Below are positions 1 through 8,889 of a stretch of DNA of 50,466 bases, one piece after another. How positions within the stretch are numbered: the first letter of the stretch is position 1; each line of letters opens with the position of its first letter. The notes under the pieces are model-generated. The model ran no database searches, was not told the DNA's origin, and saw nothing but the letters and a program-made list of their open reading frames with translations. The stretch is from a bacterium (lineage in GTDB: Bacteria; Vulcanimicrobiota; Xenobia; Xenobiales; JADMJV01): positions 1 through 50,466 of the forward strand of contig JASBRJ010000029.1 in NCBI GenBank assembly GCA_030149525.1, read 5' to 3'. The position numbers were made by a program, and so were the translations under genes.

Positions 1-20
1 TTTGCTTGAGTGCCGACGAG

Positions 21-1451
21 CTATCTCTTCTTTCGACCCGCCTTGAAGGCCAGGAAGACAAAGACCAGAGCACCTGCCGCCAGGCCGACGCTGATGAGAG
101 GTCGAGCGGCAAACCAGCCCACCGCGATGGTTGCTAAGGTCAAAGGTGCGGCCAAGAGAAAACTGAAAAGCCCGACTCCCTTATTGAGAAGATTGCCGAA
201 CAGCGGAATCACGTCGGCCACCACCACAAACGGTCGGAAGATACTGACGAGACCGATAAACATAACGAAGAAGCCGACCCCACGCAGGATCCAGGTCGTC
301 TGAGCGTTCTCCGCCTCCATCTGACCGAACATTTCATCGGCCGTTTTCTCCCCGCTCTCGATGCGATAGATATCCGTATCACCGACTGTGTAAGGCACGA
401 ACCCGTCGCCCTGTTGCCGGCCCAGCAAGCTCACCGGCTGCTCTTTCACCACGGCAAAGCTGATCCTCACATCCCCAACTTCAGGACTGTCAGGATTCTT
501 ACCCTGATAATACCCGCCGTTGTGGGGCTTCAAGTGACTCAGTTTCTGTTGGCGAACAGTCTTCTCGATTTCCCGTCGTTGTACCGCGAGATTATATTCA
601 CGCTCTTTCTCAGCTTGGAGAGCTTGTCGGCGCTCCGCCTCTTGCTGACGCAAACTCTCTTCGTAGGCTCGCCTGCGGGCTTGAGCCTCTTCTCGTCGCC
701 TGCGGTCTGCCCGAGCCTTCTCTTTGTTTGCGAACGGGTCCAGTTTGTCTGTATCCTCGGTGACCTCTTCCTCTTCCAAGTTCAAAGAGGAGTCCTCCTC
801 CACCGTGTTCCCATCCAACTCGGGCATTACCTCGGTGGGGCTAACGGAAGGCGGTTCAAACTCTCCCTCGCTGACGGGAAACGGCTCCCAGGCGGTGAGA
901 TGAGTGACGAGTTCTCCTAAACGGAAAGCTCCCAGTGTCGCATTCAAATCGTTGCTAATCCTGGAGCGATAAGGCATCGAGGTGGGATTGTCGTGACCTC
1001 GTTCCTTAAATCGGCGAGAGTCGATGAGTTCTTGAGACCAAACTCTGTCGTAACTGTAGGTGGTGGTAATCTCTTCACCTCCACCGACCTTCTTTCTCCG
1101 CTTCTCCGACTTCGTCTCTTTCCAAAGAAACATCTCAACCTTGCGCTCTAGGCGGAGGGCGTCCTTAGCAAACAGACTGAAGTCTTTATCTTCCAAGGCC
1201 TTTTCCGACTTGGCCTGGCCGGTGGTGTGAACCAGGAAACCCTCATACTGCGAGTCGACCTTATCGGCGGAGACGGTGACCACCGCCTTCCCGCCTTCTT
1301 TCAGCCCATCAGCCCGACGGACGGCTCGCCCCTCGTTCCAGTAAAGCAAAGGAAAAGAAACGGCAAAAAGGAGAATCCCGAAAAAGACCCCCTTGATAGA
1401 GTCTTTGAGACGACGAGAAAAGCTGACGTTCTTGATTTCTGTGTAGGCCAC
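21..1451 (-). CDS. TMEM43 family membrane protein
   Basis: This looks like a bacterial TMEM43 (LUMA) family protein. The N-terminus has one membrane segment (about residues 20-38) followed by the family motif WNEGRAVR, then a long soluble domain. About three hydrophobic segments lie near the C-terminus (roughly residues 385-470), and the tail is basic (KAGRKKR). The known family is a membrane protein with a large extracytoplasmic domain of unknown biochemical role. Unusually, residues about 215-310 form a Glu-rich stretch followed by an Arg/Glu/Gln-rich region with coiled-coil character, inserted in the soluble domain. I chose the GTG at 1451 because an AGAGGGG Shine-Dalgarno lies 6 nt upstream. 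A GTG two codons earlier abuts that site and is less likely. The gene appears monocistronic. Family assignment is fairly sure; function is unknown. Confidence 0.75.
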   Translation of the reverse strand: MAYTEIKNVSFSRRLKDSIKGVFFGILLFAVSFPLLYWNEGRAVRRADGLKEGGKAVVTVSADKVDSQYEGFLVHTTGQAKSEKALEDKDFSLFAKDALRLERKVEMFLWKETKSEKRRKKVGGGEEITTTYSYDRVWSQELIDSRRFKERGHDNPTSMPYRSRISNDLNATLGAFRLGELVTHLTAWEPFPVSEGEFEPPSVSPTEVMPELDGNTVEEDSSLNLEEEEVTEDTDKLDPFANKEKARADRRRREEAQARRRAYEESLRQQEAERRQALQAEKEREYNLAVQRREIEKTVRQQKLSHLKPHNGGYYQGKNPDSPEVGDVRISFAVVKEQPVSLLGRQQGDGFVPYTVGDTDIYRIESGEKTADEMFGQMEAENAQTTWILRGVGFFVMFIGLVSIFRPFVVVADVIPLFGNLLNKGVGLFSFLLAAPLTLATIAVGWFAARPLISVGLAAGALVFVFLAFKAGRKKR

Positions 1452-1506
1452 GTACACCCCCTCTTAAACGAAACAGTTTGACGTTAACGGGAAGGGACCT
1501 TCGTTA

Positions 1507-2415
1507 TCAGAGAAGACCCCCACATTGAAGTGCCAGGTCTCGTATCCAGCGATGAGCCGGTTCAGAGTGGAGGCGTTCATGCCAGATCAGATCGATGGAG
1601 AACCCTTCCAGAGCAAGCGGCAATTCCCAAATCTTGAGATCCGCCCACTGCGCCGCCCGGGTGGCCAGACGCTCCGGGAGAGTGAGTATCATGTCCGTCT
1701 CAGCAACAGCTAAAGGGGCGGCCAGAAAATGGGGAAGGCGCAGACCTACTCGCCGGGTGAGACCTCGCTCGGCCAGAAGATCGTCCACCGGGCCACCCGG
1801 CGCCCCCGAGGTTGTGATCATGACATGTTCAAGCTCCACATACTTCTCCAGGGTCAGGCCGTCTCGAAGCCTGGGATGGTTTCCACAAGTGACCGCAACG
1901 AACCGCTCCTCGAACAACGTCCTACGGTGGAAATCTCCAGCAAGGCTACCAGGAGCCCCCGTAACAAGATCCACTCGCCCTTGTCTGAGCTCCTCGATAG
2001 GATCCTGAACACGGGGCGGGATGTCCACCTGAATCAGGGGAGCCCGGGATTTCAGCTCGTTCAAAAAGGCTGGGAGAAAGACCAGACTCTCAAAATCCAG
2101 GGTATAGAGCCGAAAGGCAAAGTCGGCCTCCTCCGGCACGAAGGAGGCAGGATTGATCAATCTTCGAGTTTCCTGCAACACCCTCTGAAGTGGCCCTAAA
2201 AGCTCTTCTGCTCGCGGAGTCGGCATGAGGGTGCGCCCACAGGGCACCAGGAGTGGGTCTTGAAACAGCCGACGCAGTCTAGCCAGAGCCCGACTGGCTG
2301 CCGGCTGGCTCATCTCTAACTCTTCTGCCGCCGCACTTACGGTGGGCTGGATCAACAGTTGCTCTAGAATCACCAGAAGATTCAGATCCACAGCCCTTAT
2401 ATTCACTTCGCGCAT
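1507..2415 (-). CDS. LysR-family transcriptional regulator
   Basis: The first ~65 residues carry the LysR winged helix-turn-helix (LNLLVILEQL, then VSAAAEELEMSQPAASRALARLR). The rest is the usual periplasmic-binding-protein-like effector domain (DFAFRLYTLDF, RQGRVDLVTG). The length of 302 residues is typical. I chose ATG 2415 because the protein then begins just ahead of the HTH; longer in-frame forms would run through the start of the divergent gene. No strong Shine-Dalgarno is visible. The gene is divergent from the NmrA-like gene at 2507, the classic layout in which a LysR protein controls its neighbour and itself. A T-N11-A palindrome sits between them. The effector is unknown. Confidence 0.9.
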   Translation of the reverse strand: MREVNIRAVDLNLLVILEQLLIQPTVSAAAEELEMSQPAASRALARLRRLFQDPLLVPCGRTLMPTPRAEELLGPLQRVLQETRRLINPASFVPEEADFAFRLYTLDFESLVFLPAFLNELKSRAPLIQVDIPPRVQDPIEELRQGRVDLVTGAPGSLAGDFHRRTLFEERFVAVTCGNHPRLRDGLTLEKYVELEHVMITTSGAPGGPVDDLLAERGLTRRVGLRLPHFLAAPLAVAETDMILTLPERLATRAAQWADLKIWELPLALEGFSIDLIWHERLHSEPAHRWIRDLALQCGGLL

Positions 2416-2431
2416 ATTAATTATGTTTTTT

Positions 2432-2446
2432 ATGCCATTGATGCAT
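2432..2446. promoter_or_regulatory. Candidate LysR-type operator (T-N11-A palindrome)
   Basis: ATGC at 2432-2435 and GCAT at 2443-2446 form an inverted repeat with a 7-nt centre, embedding the T-N11-A pattern typical of LysR binding sites. It lies between the divergent LysR and NmrA-like genes. The match is short and could be chance. Confidence 0.4.
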
Positions 2447-2506
2447 TCCTCTGCCGGCCGTAAGCTAAGAACATCAAAAGACATCACGAAGTTTAAGGAG
2501 TCATCT

Positions 2507-3373
2507 ATGTTTGTAGTATTAGGAGCCACAGGAAATACGGGGGGAGCCACCGCCAGGGCGCTTCTCGCTCAAGGGCAACAAGTGAGAGTCGTTCTTCGGA
2601 ATGAGGAGAAAGCGGGTTTGTGGCAGCAAATGGGAGCGGAAGTCTTTCTTTCAGACTACAAGGATCGCTCCCGACTAACAGAAGCCGTCCGGGGCTCTCA
2701 GGGCGTCTATCTCATGAACCCTCCACCCGACCACCAGCCGGACCCGTTTCTTGCCACACGAGAGCAGGCTGAGATCTACCGAGGCCTGATAGACCTCACC
2801 CCCCGCGTGATAGTGCTCTCCTCTGTGGGGGCGCACAGGCGCCTTGGGACCGGGAGCATTCAAACCCTTCACCTCCTGGAGGAGGCTTTAAGGGCCGACA
2901 ACGTGACATTCTTGCGACCCGGATACTTCGCGGAGAACTGGCTGCAAGTTCTCCCGCTGGCTGAAAACCAGGGCGTTCTCCCCTCGTTTCTGCAGCCTTT
3001 GGACAAACCGGTCACCATGGTTTGCACTCGCGATGTGGGCATCACCGCCGCAAAACTGCTTCTCTCACCTGAGCCTCCTGGCGTGGTGGAACTGACCGGG
3101 CCAAGCGATCTCTCCCCCCGAGATCTCGCCGCCCAATTGAGTCTGCGCTTCCACCGACCGGTGCAGGCGGTGGCTGTTCCGGAGGAGCAGTGGGAGGCGG
3201 AGGTCGGTCAATGGGGCTTGAGTCGCCGGGCAGCGGACTTGATTATGGAGCTTTACCGAGGGGTGAACAACGGCACAGTCGATTACCAGTTTCCGGACAA
3301 AGTTTGGCGAGGTGAAACGGAGATTGTGGACGCCCTGCTTTCCCGACAGCCTGCAACAGCTTCCGCGAGCTAG
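2507..3373 (+). CDS. NmrA/QOR2-like NAD(P)-binding oxidoreductase
   Basis: This 288-residue protein has a Rossmann fold at its N-terminus with the NmrA-type dinucleotide motif GATGNTGGATARAL (residues about 6-19). An Arg (VRVVLRNEEK) follows beta-2, as in NADP-preferring members. Further family features are VYLMNPPP, VLSSVGAH and FLRPGYFAENW. NmrA-like and QOR2 (YtfG) proteins are atypical short-chain dehydrogenases that act as quinone reductases or redox sensors. The start is ATG 2507, preceded by AAGGAG at 2495-2500; longer in-frame forms would run through the LysR start. A strong terminator follows at 3482. The divergent LysR gene is its probable regulator. The substrate cannot be read from sequence. 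Confidence 0.85.
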   Translation: MFVVLGATGNTGGATARALLAQGQQVRVVLRNEEKAGLWQQMGAEVFLSDYKDRSRLTEAVRGSQGVYLMNPPPDHQPDPFLATREQAEIYRGLIDLTPRVIVLSSVGAHRRLGTGSIQTLHLLEEALRADNVTFLRPGYFAENWLQVLPLAENQGVLPSFLQPLDKPVTMVCTRDVGITAAKLLLSPEPPGVVELTGPSDLSPRDLAAQLSLRFHRPVQAVAVPEEQWEAEVGQWGLSRRAADLIMELYRGVNNGTVDYQFPDKVWRGETEIVDALLSRQPATASAS

Positions 3374-3481
3374 ACACAACGAGCTCCCCCCAAGCCGTGA
3401 CCATGGCGTGACCAGAATTGCCGAAACAATTCAGTCTATTGGGCTAATCTGAGGTTAAGTTAAGTGAGAAGAGCATAGTTC

Positions 3482-3514
3482 GACACTCCGGGAGAGACCG
3501 GGGTGTCTTTTTTT
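3482..3514 (+). terminator. Rho-independent terminator of the NmrA-like gene
   Basis: A 10-bp stem (GACACTCCGG with CCGGGGTGTC, one T-G pair) encloses a 6-nt loop and is followed by seven T residues at 3508-3514. It lies 108 nt after the NmrA-like stop codon and just before the convergent phosphoesterase gene. Confidence 0.85.
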
Positions 3515-3537
3515 GTTGAGACGCGCTCAACCCGAGT

Positions 3538-4038
3538 CTAAAGAACCTGTCGCTGATAAGAACGAGTCGTGCCGTCGAACAGGCCCCAACTCGGTTCGTG
3601 CAAACGCCCCATAATCTCGCCGGGGTTGATGAGATGGCAATCCCCGTGGATGGAGTGATGGGGGGTATGATCATGCCCGTAAACGACAACATCTAAGTGG
3701 CCCGACTGAGCAATTCTGAGGGCGGGCTCGGGATAATGTATACAGGCTACCTTAAGACCGTTCAGCTCGGCCTCAAAATAAGGACCTTGAAGGGTCACAT
3801 GGGAGAACTTGGAGGCGACCTGATGACAGAGTCGACCGTCTCCCTCATTATTCCCGAAAACGATATGGATAGGTCCCTCGAAGCCGCCGGCGAGATCGGC
3901 AATAACAAAGGGAGCGTTAAGGTCACCTGCGTGAATCAGATGACTACAGTTGGCTTCTCGAATCTGCGCCAGAGCCTTGTTGAGATGATCCAGACGGTCA
4001 TGCGAGTCGGCTATGAGAGCCAATCGAGCTTGAGACAA
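3538..4038 (-). CDS. YfcE-type metallophosphoesterase
   Basis: This 166-residue calcineurin-like phosphoesterase shows the family motifs in order: DSH near residue 11 (metal ligands), HAGD near 36-39, GNNEGD near 62-67 (GNHD-type loop, with N in place of the usual H) and GHDHT near 120-124. Its length and layout fit the YfcE/MJ0936 group of small cytoplasmic phosphodiesterases. The natural substrate of such proteins is usually unknown. The gene is last in a minus-strand run with a TPR protein (3-bp gap) and a Ser/Thr kinase-TPR protein, so all three are probably co-transcribed. Confidence 0.9.
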   Translation of the reverse strand: MSQARLALIADSHDRLDHLNKALAQIREANCSHLIHAGDLNAPFVIADLAGGFEGPIHIVFGNNEGDGRLCHQVASKFSHVTLQGPYFEAELNGLKVACIHYPEPALRIAQSGHLDVVVYGHDHTPHHSIHGDCHLINPGEIMGRLHEPSWGLFDGTTRSYQRQVL

Positions 4039-4041
4039 AGC

Positions 4042-4758
4042 TTATCCGCCCTGAAGCCGCTTTCGAATCGACTCCTGCAGGTCCAGATTTCCGGACCGAC
4101 GGCCACGACGACGACCTTCTTTTGAGCTGTTGTCCTCGGAGGATTCTTCCTTATCCTTCTTGCGTGTTCGACCGGAGCGCTGGACCTGGTCGAGAAAACC
4201 TCCGGTCATCTCGCCGGAACCGAACGAGTTACCCTTGCTGTTGCCGAAGGCGCTTTCCACGGCGGTTCGATTCTTGGCCCGCTCCGCTTCGCGCTGGGCC
4301 TCCATACGGCGATTCTTCTCTTGAACCGCACTGGCGTCGACCTTAGGCAGGGGATTGTAGGGGAAAAACTTCGGATTGGGCGCCGAAGAGACCTGAGTAA
4401 GAATGGCCGAAATCTGCTCACTTCTCAGGTATAACGAGGGGGTCGGTATGGTCACGGACCCGCTCCCTGCAGCAGCAGCGGGCTGAGAAGGGGCGGCCCC
4501 GGAAGATTTCTGCGGTGGCGCCTGACCGAGACTGGCCAGGTGTTGATCGAGCTTAGTGAGGTAAGTCTTCGCCTGGCTGTTGTCGGGCTCCAATTGAAGA
4601 ACCTTCTCCAGCAATTCACGACCGCGATCAAACAGTTTAGCCTTGAGAGCGATTTCGGCAGCAGCCAAATAATAACGAGCCGCCTTAGGCAGTTGCCCCA
4701 TCTCCTCATAGAGTTGAGCTACCTCAAGCCTCGCCTTAATCTCCTCTTGCGCCTTCAT
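4042..4758 (-). CDS. TPR-containing protein of unknown function
   Basis: The first ~75 of 238 residues contain two tetratricopeptide-like helix pairs (ARLEVAQLYEEMGQLPKAAR and DRGRELLEKVLQLEPDNSQA). The remainder is low complexity: a Pro/Ala/Ser stretch, an Arg/Glu helix and a basic tail (GRRRGRRSGN). The start has GGAAGG upstream at good spacing. The gene lies between the Ser/Thr kinase-TPR gene (22-bp gap upstream) and the phosphoesterase (3-bp gap downstream). A scaffold or kinase-partner role is inferred only from position and the TPRs. No catalytic motif is visible. Confidence 0.7.
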   Translation of the reverse strand: MKAQEEIKARLEVAQLYEEMGQLPKAARYYLAAAEIALKAKLFDRGRELLEKVLQLEPDNSQAKTYLTKLDQHLASLGQAPPQKSSGAAPSQPAAAAGSGSVTIPTPSLYLRSEQISAILTQVSSAPNPKFFPYNPLPKVDASAVQEKNRRMEAQREAERAKNRTAVESAFGNSKGNSFGSGEMTGGFLDQVQRSGRTRKKDKEESSEDNSSKEGRRRGRRSGNLDLQESIRKRLQGG

Positions 4759-4780
4759 AACCGCGTCCTTCCCATCGAGC

Positions 4781-6787
4781 TTACTTCCACGGAAACAGCA
4801 TTAGACCTATGGCCCGCGTCCAATAGGCGATGGCCTGGTCAAGTTTCCCCCTCTGATAAAACAGTGTACCTAGGTTATGGTAAACATGCCAAAATCCTGG
4901 GTTAAGTTGAACAACTTTATCCCACTCCAGAATGGCGAGTTCAATCTTGCCCTGCTCAAGGTAAGCTTCTCCCAGGTTGTAGTAAGAAGGCCAATGATTG
5001 GAGTGGACTCGAGTCACCGTCTGCCATTCCACAATCGCCTCTTCAAGCTGACCTCGATGATAGAAGAAAGTGTTGGCAAGATTCCAATGAGCGGGCCAGT
5101 AATCGGGTTCGAATTGAACCGTTTTCTGCCACTGACTGATAGCTTCATCGAACTGGGAACGTTGATAGTAGGCGTTACCGAGATTGTTGTGAGCCTGCCA
5201 GAATCCGTGCTCGGCGTTGGCCGCCTTCTCCCAGCCGGCGATGGCAAGATCGACATTCCCCTGTTCCCAGTGCATGTTGCCGATATTGTAGTGAGCTCTG
5301 GCAAAATTGGGGTTGAGTTCAATGCTCTTCTCCCAGAGTTCCACGGCCCCGTCGAGATCACCCTGATCGAGCTTGATAGTTCCGATATTGTAGAGAGCGA
5401 CGGCGAATTGAGGGTCGAGTTCAACCGCTTTCTCCCAATGCTTGATAGCTTCTTCCTTACGCCCCTTGGCGTGGAAAGCGTTACCTAGATTGTAATGGAC
5501 CTCGGCAAACTGAGGATTGATCACCAGCGCTTTCTGCCATTCCTCAATCGCTGCGTCGATCTTTTCCTGTTGATAAAACCCATTCCCGAGATTGTAATAG
5601 GCCGGAGCAAACTTGGGGTTGAGAACGGTCACTTTGCGATATTCTTCTATCGACTTATCGATCTGATTTTGCCGATAGTAAGCCGAGCCCATATTGTAGT
5701 GGGCCACAAAGTTGTTGGGATTGAGCGCGACCGCTTTGTTATACTCGTCGACCGCCTCGGGCAGCTTACCCAGTCCGTCGAGGGCCGTGCCGAGATTGTT
5801 GTGGGTTAGGGCGTTATAAGGGTCGAGAACAGTGGCCTTTCGCCATTCCATAATAGCGAGATCAAGCTTGCCCTGCTTGTAGTAGTTGTTACCCAAAATA
5901 TTGTGGAGAGCCGCTTCGGACGGGCTGATATTGGTTTTATAGAGATCCTCTGGAACAGACTCTGTTTCCAGCGCCTTCACCAACTCTCCCACGCTCTGAA
6001 AGCGCTCCCCCGGGTCTTTAGCCATGCACTTGAGAACGGCATCATCGATGTTTTGGGGAATCTTGCGATTGATCTCGCGAAGGGGTGTGGGTTCAGCGGT
6101 CAAGTGCTGCTGAATGACGGCAGGAAGGTTGTCGGCCTTGTAAGGTACTCGACCGGCCAGCATCTGATAGAGAACGATTCCCAGGGAGTAAATATCGGCA
6201 CGACGGTCGACCTTTTCCCCCCTCGCCTGCTCCGGCGAAAAATAGAAACAGGAGCCGATCATCTGCCCCGGCTGAGTGAGGGTTTGGGACATTTCCACCC
6301 AGGCGATCCCGAAGTCCGCCAGCTTGACCTCCCCGTTCTCTGTGACCATCACGTTACCAGGTTTCACATCGCGGTGAACGATTCCGTGTTGGTGGGCGTA
6401 GTCGAGAGCGTGGCAGAGAGGAATAAAGAGTTCCAGTGCCTTGGCCACATCCATGGGACCTTTGTGTTTTTCGATGACCTCGTCGAGATCGGATCCCTTG
6501 ATGAACTCAAAAACGAGATAGTAAATGCCCTCGTGTTCAGCGATGTCGTAGATGGCGACAATGTTGGGATGATTGAGTCGAGCAGCCCCCTGCGCCTCGC
6601 GCAGAAATCGCTCCTTGGCTTCAGGATTACCTACCAACTGTTGGGAGAGAATCTTGATCGCTGCGGGCCTATCGAGAAGCGGGTCGTGTCCGTGATAAAC
6701 CACGCCCATACCACCTCGGCCCAACTCTTCGATAATGTGATAACGTCCAATGGTTGCGTTGATCATGTGCGCTTCTGTTCTCGCCAT
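4781..6787 (-). CDS. Ser/Thr protein kinase with eleven C-terminal TPRs
   Basis: This is a Hanks-type (PknB-like) kinase of 668 residues. Numbered from the chosen start, the kinase domain spans about 13-275. It has the Gly-rich loop GRGGMGVVY, the ATP-binding Lys in AIKIL (about 45), catalytic HRDVKPGN (138 on), DFG (158-160) and the SPEQ segment of the activation loop, so it should be active. From about residue 305 to the end, eleven TPRs of 34 residues follow one another (each with a YNLGNA-like motif). There is no membrane segment, so the protein is cytosolic. ATG 6787 is preferred because it starts just before the kinase domain and has AAAGGGG upstream; a TTG 17 codons earlier has no Shine-Dalgarno. 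The gene leads an operon with a TPR protein and a phosphoesterase and is divergent from a PilZ gene. Confidence 0.92.
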   Translation of the reverse strand: MARTEAHMINATIGRYHIIEELGRGGMGVVYHGHDPLLDRPAAIKILSQQLVGNPEAKERFLREAQGAARLNHPNIVAIYDIAEHEGIYYLVFEFIKGSDLDEVIEKHKGPMDVAKALELFIPLCHALDYAHQHGIVHRDVKPGNVMVTENGEVKLADFGIAWVEMSQTLTQPGQMIGSCFYFSPEQARGEKVDRRADIYSLGIVLYQMLAGRVPYKADNLPAVIQQHLTAEPTPLREINRKIPQNIDDAVLKCMAKDPGERFQSVGELVKALETESVPEDLYKTNISPSEAALHNILGNNYYKQGKLDLAIMEWRKATVLDPYNALTHNNLGTALDGLGKLPEAVDEYNKAVALNPNNFVAHYNMGSAYYRQNQIDKSIEEYRKVTVLNPKFAPAYYNLGNGFYQQEKIDAAIEEWQKALVINPQFAEVHYNLGNAFHAKGRKEEAIKHWEKAVELDPQFAVALYNIGTIKLDQGDLDGAVELWEKSIELNPNFARAHYNIGNMHWEQGNVDLAIAGWEKAANAEHGFWQAHNNLGNAYYQRSQFDEAISQWQKTVQFEPDYWPAHWNLANTFFYHRGQLEEAIVEWQTVTRVHSNHWPSYYNLGEAYLEQGKIELAILEWDKVVQLNPGFWHVYHNLGTLFYQRGKLDQAIAYWTRAIGLMLFPWK

Positions 6788-6934
6788 GGAGAAATGACCC
6801 CTTTGGTCCGAGAAAATTGATTTTGAGGTGATTTCCAAGTCCGAACGAGGGGCCGAATTTGAGGTCGGTCCCCGGCTAAAAATCCTATAGCGTCCGCCCT
6901 CCTGCGTTGATAAAATTCTAGCAGGAGGCCCGTT

Positions 6935-7549
6935 TTGCTTCGTAGCCTATTCTCTCGTCCCAAAGTGGAATTCGTCACTTTCAACCCCGCCGATCGTTCT
7001 ATCTTATTTCATTCAGAAAAGCCCTTGGAACGTGGCCAAATGAAAGTTTCCGCTCAAGTTGCCGGCAACACCCTCAAATGTGACATCTCCCTTGAGTCAA
7101 CGGAAGGAGGCCTCCATTTCGGTTATTTTCTCAGCCCGGAAGATGCTCTGGAACCGCTTTCGGTGCTCCTTCCCCAACCCAAAATAGAAGAAGACAAACG
7201 GGCCCACCAGCGTTCGCCCAGAGTTCTTCGGGTCTGTTCTGCGCATCTTCCCCATTTTCAGGCCTACACCGAGGACCTCTCCCTGGGCGGCATGAAGCTG
7301 CGGGCTCAAGGGGAGTTGAAAGCTGGAGAATTCCTGGAATGCCAGGTGGAGTTCGACGACGCTCTGGTAGCGAGAATTCAAGTGGAGTGCACGGTCAAGT
7401 GGTGTCGCAAGGCGGAGGATGGCTGGGACGTGGGCCTGGAGTTCTGTCGCTTAACTCCGGACACCAAATCGCGTTTAGCCTGGTTTCTTAAGGCTATCAC
7501 CGAGGTAGAACATGGGGTCCTGACAACAGCTTACGCCGTATTCGACTGA
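6935..7549 (+). CDS. PilZ-domain protein
   Basis: The C-terminal half of this 204-residue protein is a PilZ domain. The basic motif KRAHQRSPR (about residues 88-96) supplies the RxxxR element, and DLSLGGMKL (about 117-125) is the (D/N)xSxxG element; together these bind cyclic-di-GMP. The N-terminal ~85 residues resemble a YcgR-N-like beta domain only in general form. The start is TTG at 6935, set by a perfect AGGAGG at 6923-6928 with 6-nt spacing. The gene is divergent from the Ser/Thr kinase and convergent with the radical SAM gene. Its c-di-GMP output target is unknown. Confidence 0.8.
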   Translation: MLRSLFSRPKVEFVTFNPADRSILFHSEKPLERGQMKVSAQVAGNTLKCDISLESTEGGLHFGYFLSPEDALEPLSVLLPQPKIEEDKRAHQRSPRVLRVCSAHLPHFQAYTEDLSLGGMKLRAQGELKAGEFLECQVEFDDALVARIQVECTVKWCRKAEDGWDVGLEFCRLTPDTKSRLAWFLKAITEVEHGVLTTAYAVFD

Positions 7550-7570
7550 TCTGGTGAATCAGAGAAAGCT

Positions 7571-8875
7571 CTAGACCGTCCCACGGAAGACCCGAGGGGT
7601 ATGATTTCCCAGGGTCAAGCCGGGACACTCCGTCCGTAACCGCTTGAGAAGGGCCGGAACTCCGATCGCCTCCCCCTGGGGAACGGGAACATACTTGGCA
7701 TAGAAATTCGGATCGATATTGAGAGTTCGGCATTGGATCATATTGACTTCGAATTCGTTGACGAAGGCGATGAGAGCTTCCACTTCCTCTTCTGCATCGA
7801 TCCAGCCGGGCATCATCAAGAGATTGAGCGACACATGACACCCGGCCTTTCGAGCGATTCTGGTGGATTCTCTGAGGGCCTGGAACGTATATCGACGGGG
7901 TTGATAATAAGCCTCATACACCCTGGGAAGCACCGAGTTCGTGGAGACCCGCAAAGAGTCCAGACCGGCATCCACTATCTTTTGAATCTTATCGGGAAGT
8001 GAGGCGTTGGAATTGAGGTGGATGGTCCCTCGACCTTCTATTTTGGAGAGCACCGCCACCGCTTCGGCGATAACATCTCCAGCCAGGAGTGGCTCGCCCT
8101 CGCAACCCTGACCGAAACTAAAGATCGCATCCTTCGAAGTCAAATGGTGTCGACCGATTTCGATAATCTCTTCAACCTGTGGCTTGAATTTGAATCGCTC
8201 TTGAGGGCTGGGAGGCAGATCTTCCGGCTGCAACGATATACAGCCGCGACACTGGGCGTTGCAGGCCGGACTGACGGTGACAGCCCCCTCCCATCGATTC
8301 TGGAAAATGTTCTGCGCGTTGTAGCAGCCGTATTCCAACGCGCAGATCTCCAACTGCTGGAGAATCCTGTTGTTGGGGATAGCCTTGTGCAGCGACTGGA
8401 TTTTCTCCGACAGTTCTGAGCCGTGGTAGTATTTGGGAGACCAGTGGGGGTTACTCTCTGTTCTCACGGCCGCACAGAGAAGCTCCTCACCGCGAGCGAA
8501 CACCGCCGTGTAGCCGAAGAAAGGAAGAAACCCCTCCCCCTCCGGCGGCTCCTCAAAAGCAGGCAGCAAAGTTCGGGTACAGCCCACAGGGATTCGGGCA
8601 GCCACAGCCACTCCGTCCAGAACGACCTCGTGACCGTCCTCGTCGAGGGCTATCGCCCCGCGAGCAGGGAGCAGCTGAAGGTCGGCCCCCTCGGGCAGCG
8701 GCATGAGCTCTTCTTCCCGTGGTAAGCGAAACTCGTTGCCGCTTCGAGCTAAACCCAAAAGACCCGGAACGTCCTCAACCTCTCCGTCAGGACCCCGGGC
8801 GATTAACGGAAGAAGAGGCTCACGCCGGGACTTCTTCCGGCGCGGCCTCTTCTTTGGCGAACGGGTGGGTGTCAC
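7571..8875 (-). CDS. Radical SAM protein of unknown reaction
   Basis: This 434-residue protein carries a radical SAM [4Fe-4S] motif, CNAQCRGC (about residues 208-215). FGQGCEGEPLL and LNSNAS follow, as expected for SAM-binding strands of the barrel. The first ~200 residues are unusual: a very basic start (SPKKRPRRKKSRR), then a beta-rich region not seen in short radical SAM enzymes. No SPASM or B12 domain is evident. The start is GTG at 8875 with no clear Shine-Dalgarno, 14 nt after the rho stop codon, so translation may depend on coupling to rho. The reaction cannot be predicted. It ends 21 nt from the convergent PilZ gene. Confidence 0.85.
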   Translation of the reverse strand: MTPTRSPKKRPRRKKSRREPLLPLIARGPDGEVEDVPGLLGLARSGNEFRLPREEELMPLPEGADLQLLPARGAIALDEDGHEVVLDGVAVAARIPVGCTRTLLPAFEEPPEGEGFLPFFGYTAVFARGEELLCAAVRTESNPHWSPKYYHGSELSEKIQSLHKAIPNNRILQQLEICALEYGCYNAQNIFQNRWEGAVTVSPACNAQCRGCISLQPEDLPPSPQERFKFKPQVEEIIEIGRHHLTSKDAIFSFGQGCEGEPLLAGDVIAEAVAVLSKIEGRGTIHLNSNASLPDKIQKIVDAGLDSLRVSTNSVLPRVYEAYYQPRRYTFQALRESTRIARKAGCHVSLNLLMMPGWIDAEEEVEALIAFVNEFEVNMIQCRTLNIDPNFYAKYVPVPQGEAIGVPALLKRLRTECPGLTLGNHTPRVFRGTV

Positions 8876-8889
8876 TTAAACAGCGGGGT

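Noticed and set aside
4877-6820. Long plus-strand frames across the kinase-TPR gene
   Set aside because: They are antisense shadows of the TPR-coding repeats. Their translations are low-complexity mirror patterns without domains.
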